In this document: piece after piece, positions 58,701-64,000 of the stretch | Numbering within the stretch: the stretch's first letter is position 1 | Layout of the letters: every line of letters starts with the position of its first letter | Assembly (NCBI GenBank): GCA_035079385.1 | Contig: JAVHKY010000025.1 | Location: 13,118,501 to 13,182,500, forward strand | DNA length: 64,000 nt | Source: Aspidiotus rigidus | Taxonomy: Eukaryota; Arthropoda; Insecta; Hemiptera; Diaspididae | Direction of reading: 5' to 3' | Notes under the pieces: generated by a model | Seen by the model: only the letters and a program-made list of their open reading frames with translations | Told to the model about the DNA's origin: nothing | The model's database searches: none | Program-made: the position numbers and the translations under genes

Positions 58701-61700
58701 TAATATTCCTGCAGCTCAGCATTTTGAAAATTCCCAATTGTATCCAAAATTTTTGTGCGTTTTTACATTTTCATATCTGTACCGATTTCCTCCCCCTAAT
58801 TTCAGGATTTCTGGCCGCACAAGGTGGTCCTATGAGGTCCTATACTGCGGTTCCGGGAGACGGGACCTTCTGCCGGGACTCGAGAAAATATTGACTTCTG
58901 CCACCACTAAGGGTTCGAATATTTCTTGCATTTACTGGAGAACTCCCAGGGCTCTCCTAATTCCAAAATTTGCGGGGATTATCAAATAATGTGATGTGTA
59001 TTTTCGGCCACGTCGCAAAAAATTTTTGATTTTTATGACATTCGGTGCGGGTATAAACTGAAGTTTATTATTGGGTCATTTTTATAGCTTGATAATAGAA
59101 ATTTGTTCAAGTTCCTTGAGTAACCGAAAGAGGGATACCCCAAAGGACAACCTTGAGCTGCAAATACCTCATTTTGCTCTTCATAACGACCTGAGAAGAA
59201 TCAATAAGCATTAATATATCGATCTGGAGATAAGGGTCTTTCCTAAGACGGTAGGAAGACCCTTATCTCCAGATTTATATTTGAACATTTACGGACTTTT
59301 CGTGAAACCGAGTGTTATATAGCCTAGATGTCAAATTTTTTTCAAAGTTCCGAAACTCCACATAAAACGGTGGACGTTTTTTCAAAATAACCTCCCATAA
59401 AACAATTTCCGTGTTAATCCCCTGATCTACCCTCTTTATCGAGTTCAGAACTTGAAATTTTATCACGTTCCTCTATAAAGATTCGAGCGAACAATTTTTC
59501 TCTTCTTCAATAGTGTCATGATCTGAGCGTGGATAGCCTTTTTTACTGTGTAAAGTTCTAAATTGTTTGGAGTCCCTCCTCTCAACGGATATTTGAGCTG
59601 GAAACTTACGCAAACCATCTGACCACGTCACAAACTCTCTTTTCTTCCATGAAACTCAAAGATTCATATTTCTAAATCCTTGTCTTTTCATAGGATTTCT
59701 TTCTTTTTTTTATTTATTCCTTACTTTCCTCAACTGAAAAAACAGAGACAGTGCTCAGCATGACTGCGAGGCTGGAGAGAAGAGTAAAACATACTTCTGC
59801 AAAACCATCATTCCTTTTATACCTTTTATAAGATCTATCAAAGGGAATATTGGATTATACTGAAGGCCAATTACATGTTAAAAGCTAGTTTGTTCCATAA
59901 TGGTCCAATTACTGTCGTCAAATAAATTTCGTTACGTGATTGTATTTTCTGTCCGACGTTACCTGCTTGCACCCAACCTCATCATTTGCATTAATGTAAC
60001 TCGCACCGACGAGTAGAACATCCATTTCGTCTAGCTTATCTTCATGATTAACTCGTCTACTGGTGGCTTTCCTCTGGCCCTCGATCTCCCGCGTCCACTG
60101 ATCTTTGATTACACTTTTCAGGTAGTCTTGAGATTCTATTTTACCTTGGTCGAGTATTTCAGGTCCTTTCGAGTTGTAAAGTTAGCAGGGTCGACATCTA
60201 TGTGTACACAACGACTCGTCTCTTCTTAGAAATTTGCTCAAGTATTTATCAAATGACATGTGGCCATTGGGACCCTGGCTCAGCTAAAAACGGGGAGGCA
60301 ATTTTTCAATTTAAATTTTTAGCAGAAGGAACGTCGTCCGTGCTGCAGAAGTGAGCTCGTCTCTCACTAGAGAAATTTAAAAAGTCTTCTGATGTCACAA
60401 GCCGGAAGCGGCTGCAGTCATTCTCCCAAGAGATTCCAACAAGAGTGATTGCGGGCTATCCGTATCTTCCAATTCCGCGGCTGTGAGACGTGAGATTTGA
60501 AATAATCGTAAATTTCGAACCGGATCGAGGAAGTATCGAGTTGAAAACTGAAAGAACTACGCAGCCTACTAATTTTCAAATCTCATCAATACGACTTTTG
60601 TTGACATCACCGAAGTGAGATTTACGACTTTCTGATGCCAGAATGTGACTCATAAAACAGGTTCCTTGCATTTTTCGATCTATTTAATTAATAAATCAAA
60701 ACTGTACGTCACGTGGACAGTGATTTTTTGTTTCATTCTCAAAAAAATTTCAGTAAAGCCTATGCTTGCTCAATCTGCGTAGGTTTACTCCCCTCGAAAA
60801 AGGCAACTAGGTCATTGTCCTTATCTAGAGGATGCCGGTAGTGCTGAAGATTCATTTAAATACTTTAAGGGAAGCAGATCGAATCATGCGATTATTTCAC
60901 TTCCTAAACATAGATAGTCCTTCCGAATGAAAAATTAGTGAAAACGAGTTATTTACGAGAGACGTACGCACCACCGATAACTAATTTATCTGAATTTAAT
61001 TCTATTTCGAGTAAAAAAGAAAAAAAAAAAAAAAAAAGTTCGACGCGAAGAATATTTATTTCAGAAAAAAACTCACAAAAATCTTCGCTTTGTTTACAAT
61101 ATTTAAGGAGTGTGCGTGACCTCATAAAAGGTGAGCTGTACGATTACGTTCGACGAGGTACCAAAAAAAAATCAAAAATGTCGTTTCTCATCGATTTTTC
61201 AAAATTTTAGACGGATTCTATAAAAAAACATTGTTTCTCTTCGACTCATTTTCTCGCGCGGAATGTAGTAAATAAAAAAAAATAGTCAATTAGAAGAGGC
61301 TTTATTATATATTTCTTTTAAAATATTCATACGATCCGTATCGCAGCGCTATCGCACGTTTCATCTCGTAAAAGTTTTTCGAAACGCGTGAAATTTTTTA
61401 TCACCTGTGACGGTATGCTAAGCCGGCGGCTGGTATGTGACACTATAAAATTCGATCGGTTACCGATAATTTTGTAGAGCGAGGAGAAAAAGCTAATTTA
61501 TAAATATTAATAAATATCGGAACCCGATAGGTTGGCAGCTAGATTGTGATAAAACCAATCGTAGTTGATTGAAGGTCTTATCAAATGGAGTCGATCATCA
61601 ATTTACGCCTATATAATTGTAGACCTACGACAACTAACTTCTTAATGCATGTAGTGCTGTAGGGTTATACTAATGACATTTACGTCTATCCCCAAAAATG

Positions 61701-62959
61701 ATTGAAAATAATTTGTTTTTTCCTTCGCCTGAAATCGTCATTAGGGTTTTAAAAAGTGTAAACAAGGTAGCGGTCGAAAAACAGATTTTCCCATCAACCG
61801 CGCGGCGTAGGACGCCTACCTTTATAATGATTTATTCTCCGGAAAGGTGACCGTAGCGATTAATCCGTAAGTTGCATTCAAATTTGTTGCAGGTCCGCAA
61901 AAATATGACGTCGTCATTACGGAAATCTTCGGCGCAGACTGCGACGCCATATTTTCTCATTTGTTACAAGTTCCTCTTATTTCGGTGATCGCCAGCGCGA
62001 ATTTACCGTGGGCCAGTGACCGCGTCGGCAATCCCGAAAACCCTTCCTACGATACTCATATTTTATTGTCGTACGCCGGCTCAATGACGTTTCCACAAAG
62101 GCTAGTCAATTTCGCTTTCCATATGTATTCGGCTTTCACGACCAAGTACTACAACACGAAAACCACCGAGCTGAATCGCGACCATTTCGGCGATCGCGTT
62201 CCGAATGTGGAAAAAACCTTACAAAATACGTCGCTCATTTTCGTCAATAGCCACTTCACCGTCGATACGCCAAGAGCTTTCGTGCCGAATACAGTCGAAA
62301 TTGGAGGCATTCATTTGCCACCTGTGAAACCTTTACCAAAGGTAAATAAATTACCCAATATAAATTATGTCTCGTAAGAACGGGGCGAACAAAGGAAGGG
62401 GGTGGGAATTCGGCGTCTCATCGGTAAATCGAAGAAAAAAGAAAAAGAAAAGACCCGGAAAACGTCCGGCTTAAATTCGACGAAAATTACGTGCGAGATG
62501 TTGATCTGTTTGCTTTTCATTAGCTACAGAAATTAACTTCGCAGATTTGTTTGAGTTTATCTCAGACAGGGTAATTTAGATTCGTGTATTATTCACGTAC
62601 GTTAAGCTGTGCGCCTTATTTAGATGGGTAGTCTAAGGATTTTAATAAACTACTCAGTTTATACCAACTTTATTGATACGATTAATGAACGACACTTATT
62701 TACACTTATATACGTTTACGTGTCCTAATTTTCCTACAGGATATTGCTGAAATATTGAATAAGTCGAAACGCGGAGTCATTTACTTCTCGTTGGGGAGCA
62801 TAATTAGAGCTTCTTCGTTACCTAATGAAACTATCAACGCGATAATAAATACGTTCGCCGAATTGGAGTGTGACGTCTTGTGGAAGTACGAGGATGAGAA
62901 TCTCCTCGTCCCGCCAAATGTTCACGTACGAAGATGGTTTCCCCAGCGTGATATTTTCG
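49749..62959 (+). CDS. UDP-glycosyltransferase (UGT), 5' three coding exons; continues past the window
   Basis: Coding exons are 49749-50124, 61893-62341 and 62740-62959. GT/AG borders fit in phase (1, 0, 1) and give residues 1-348 of an expected ~520. The N-terminus is a signal peptide (MKSSSPFPLLLLFSACIAGC) followed by LNILGLATYDGNSHWFVMKS and GHNVTIISP, the family's opening IL-x-P-x-x-SH and GHxVT segments. Exon 2 carries DVVITEIFGADCDAIFSHLL and the P-L-I acceptor-domain sequence. Exon 3 begins the UDP-sugar-binding half: RGVIYFSLGSIIRASSLP, LWKYEDENL, and VRRWFPQRDIF. The HxG/Q..D signature, donor-binding loop and C-terminal membrane anchor should lie in exons beyond 64000. Insect UGTs attach glucose to dietary toxins, pigments and insecticides in the ER. 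The start is the first ATG, five bases after a likely acceptor, so an upstream 5' UTR exon is implied. Confidence 0.92.
50901..51006 (-). mobile_element. Palindromic PLE-type terminus carrying a hammerhead motif
   Basis: ATTATAATTATACAAATAAA (from about 50901) and its near-complement TTTTATTTGTGTAATTATAA (ending about 51006) form inverted flanks. They enclose a hammerhead motif at 50932-50971, about 105 bp in all. No nuclease frame adjoins. It resembles a solo terminal repeat left by, or inserted as, a truncated Penelope-like element inside the UGT intron. Confidence 0.5.
50932..50971 (-). ncRNA. Hammerhead ribozyme-like motif
   Basis: On the minus strand: GGTT (stem I), CTGATGA (50967-50961), one A, GACGT-loop-ACGTC (stem II, 5 perfect pairs), GAAA (50943-50940), palindromic ACGT, cleavage base C at 50936, then AACC closing stem I with 4 perfect pairs. 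Of the plus/minus copies in the window this is the most compact. Stem III is only the self-complementary ACGT, so cleavage would be expected to work best as a dimer. Confidence 0.7.
51400..53260. mobile_element. Foldback-type element with opposed arms (about 51882-53258)
   Basis: A plus arm (51882-52020, AAAACGACGGCTTCCTTAAC to the 'AAGAAGGCCTAGACG' end) and a minus arm (53110-53258) are inverted copies of about 145 bp. Between them are seven tandem units of 45-47 bp (gctcgag cores at 52121, 52166, 52211, 52258, 52303, 52348 and 52393). Inverted-orientation units follow near 52760-53080. Degraded family pieces extend left to about 51410. The whole lies inside the UGT intron. It is the best-bounded member of the family in this window. 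Confidence 0.75.
53374..53720 (-). pseudogene. LINE (Jockey/CR1-like) reverse transcriptase scrap
   Basis: The minus strand reads NYKDHFLIFKYQTEALPTSL, then across a frameshift AAPGPGNIHASMILNL and LFLFDAIFQHDL. This is the region before RT motif A in Jockey/CR1-like elements (SAPGPDxIhxxMLxxLP). The D of GPD is G. No catalytic core follows. Confidence 0.5.
53720..56373 (+). other. UGT intron, no recognised feature
   Basis: AT-rich intronic sequence with few repeats. The minus frame at 55381-55644 has no motif. Nothing further can be supported. Confidence 0.4.
56374..56613. mobile_element. 240-bp MITE
   Basis: The ends TTGTGAGGCGATCTGAGAAA and, in reverse, TTGTGAGGCGATCTGGAAAA continue as 'CCATACCTAAA', giving inverted termini of about 38 bp with few mismatches. 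The interior is T-rich and non-coding. No obvious target duplication, so the superfamily is undetermined. Confidence 0.75.
56614..59221. other. UGT intron: eroded coding-like sequence and repeat pieces
   Basis: Between about 57000 and 58030 both strands keep unusually long open stretches with less AT-rich composition. Minus frames read DEFFMAVQDEVFDKEITRS and DSNKARHNNVTKVLMRAA but are broken repeatedly. This looks like an old transposon or pseudogene that I cannot assign. Foldback-family pieces and TGACGTCA palindromes lie at 58360-58620. Confidence 0.3.
59222..59274. repeat. Near-perfect 21-bp inverted repeat hairpin
   Basis: ATCTGGAGATAAGGGTCTT(T)CC and GGAAGACCCTTATCTCCAGA(T) pair along about 21 bp with one bulged T. 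The loop is about 10 nt (TAAGACGGTA). No TIR-element context is visible. It lies in the UGT intron. Confidence 0.85.
59275..61892 (+). other. UGT intron, right part
   Basis: Ordinary intronic sequence, with an A-run at 61020-61037. The frame at 60938-61210 has a lysine run and no family motif. The intron ends in TTTGTTGCAG at 61892. Confidence 0.4.
62342..62739 (+). other. Second coding intron of the UGT gene
   Basis: Bounded by donor GTAAAT and acceptor TTTTCCTACAG. No repeat or motif seen. Confidence 0.6.
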
Positions 62960-63757
62960 GTGAGTATTATTTTTTTTATTATTTGAAGAGGGTGTCACTC
63001 GTTGGTCGACGATAGTGTGTCGAAACCAGAGGTTCATTACTCACTTTCCGTCGTGATTATACAATTAACGAGGGTTGCGTCAATTTGACTCTTTTCTTGC
63101 TGGCTATTAGGCTGTATCTCATATCAGAAGGGAGTTTTGTGGAACGATACAATTATCAAGGTCGAAGGAGGGGGTTTATGCTATGTACAGAAGAGGGGGT
63201 TCCTATAATCAAGCCTAGAATAATTCTAACCTAACTTAGATTGATGACGTCATCAAAGTCGGATGCAATAGTTTTTTGTCCCCCCCTTGAGGCCTATGAA
63301 AATCCACTCATGTACATGCATGGAGCGACAACCTGGGAAAGTTCAACTTTCAAGTTATATATTATACATAAATGAATTTCGATCTTCGAAAAGCGGATTT
63401 TAAAGATAAGGCAGTCAGAATTGGAATCTTACAAGTGGTCGATACCTACACACACCCACCTAACCCTGATTTGAGGATTTCTCGAATGAATAGTTAGCCG
63501 AACAGTTGATTAGAAACCCTACTTTTTAGACTCTACAATTTTAGATAGACCAGTAATCTATCCCTAGAATAATAAACGCACAATCACTGCTCATTGTTGA
63601 TTACGGTAAACAAAGAATTTGTTGATTATAAAAACAATTAGGATCAATTATTTGGAGGAGCAGACATAATTTTCTAGAACTGCTACTGTTTAAATATATC
63701 ACCTGGTATTGAAAAAGGGTTTTTCAATTATACAAATCTACTTTATTAGTTGCTTAT

Positions 63758-63795
63758 ACAAGAGTACTTTCGGGTGTTATCCCATCATCAGTTGT
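63758..63795 (-). ncRNA. Hammerhead ribozyme-like motif
   Basis: On the minus strand: ACAA (stem I), CTGATGA (63791-63785), one T, GGG-loop-CCC (stem II, 3 pairs), GAAA (63771-63768), palindromic AGTACT spanning the last A of GAAA to the base before the cleavage C (63762), then TTGT closing stem I with 4 pairs. It differs in nearly every stem base from the 27.0-kb and 50.9-kb copies but keeps the core. Any associated nuclease gene would lie beyond the right edge. Confidence 0.6.
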
Positions 63796-63851
63796 GTCGC
63801 AACTGGAGAACTACGAAAGACACAATACTTACGTGCGGGGGTAATATTGAA

Positions 63852-63925
63852 GGAGGGGGTTGTTGGTAAATGAAAAACTCAAGCGAAAAATTTGGAGTTT
63901 TTCATTTACCAACAACCCCCCCTCC
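63852..63925. repeat. 29-31-bp inverted repeat hairpin
   Basis: GGAGGGGGTTGTTGGTAAAT, then GAAAAACTC, is followed after a 14-base loop by its complement (GAGTTTTTC, ATTTACCAACAACCCC, then CCCTCC). Pairing is essentially perfect apart from C-run length. It lies 57 bp from the ribozyme-like motif at 63758-63795 and may belong to the same element. Confidence 0.85.
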
Positions 63926-64000
63926 TTTACTGGAGAACAAGGCCTTAAACATGAGTTTTTATAGTATAACACTGTGGTCTTATTGGCTATAACAATGCTG

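Noticed and set aside
1..64000. tRNA or rRNA genes
   Set aside because: No cloverleaf with an intact T-loop GTTCRA and acceptor stem was noticed by eye. A covariance search would be needed to exclude them.

Overview
This is a 64-kb piece of an AT-rich, repeat-dense nuclear genome from an arthropod, almost certainly an insect. It carries a 7tm_6 odorant receptor gene (an insect-specific family), introns with canonical GT/AG borders, polyadenylation signals, and many classes of eukaryotic transposon. Nothing bacterial (operons, ribosome binding sites, CRISPR) is present.

Three real protein-coding genes can be assembled from spliced exons. (1) On the minus strand, positions 11706 to 3983, four exons with matching phases encode a 490-residue, 12-helix MFS transporter resembling the SLC22 organic-ion carriers. 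(2) On the plus strand, 23899 to 26589, four exons encode a complete 408-residue odorant receptor with a microsatellite against its last acceptor site. (3) On the plus strand, from 49749 to beyond the window edge, three exons give the first 348 residues of a UDP-glycosyltransferase with an 11.8-kb first coding intron. Two orphan exons (plus 36750-36935; minus 40802-40852) hint at further genes that I could not assemble.

Nearly everything else is mobile or repetitive. Left part: a 228-bp tandem repeat (2.4-3.2 kb), a 1.4-kb element with inverted termini full of TCGA motifs (7.3-8.7 kb) and a hAT-like element with an 8-bp target duplication (9.3-10.2 kb). Centre: a non-autonomous Helitron (18.1-19.0 kb), a foldback-type repeat cluster (19.4-22.5 kb), and an island of Penelope-like element (PLE) fragments (27.0-32.4 kb) that surrounds a 0.9-kb nuclear copy of mitochondrial nad4. 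Right part: a hAT MITE inside a LINE, a DIRS-like tyrosine-recombinase retroelement, several LINE fragments, further foldback clusters, a 240-bp MITE and perfect hairpins.

The observation I rate highest is a set of hammerhead-ribozyme-like motifs. At least four sites share CTGATGA, a hairpin and GAAA followed by a palindromic stem III, with stem I and stem II sequences that differ but remain paired. Several lie just 3' of PLE GIY-YIG endonuclease remnants. One sits in both inverted repeats of a 501-bp PLE insertion with a 12-bp target duplication.

Exon structures, motifs and repeat boundaries were read directly from the sequence. Family names rest on motif recognition without a database search.
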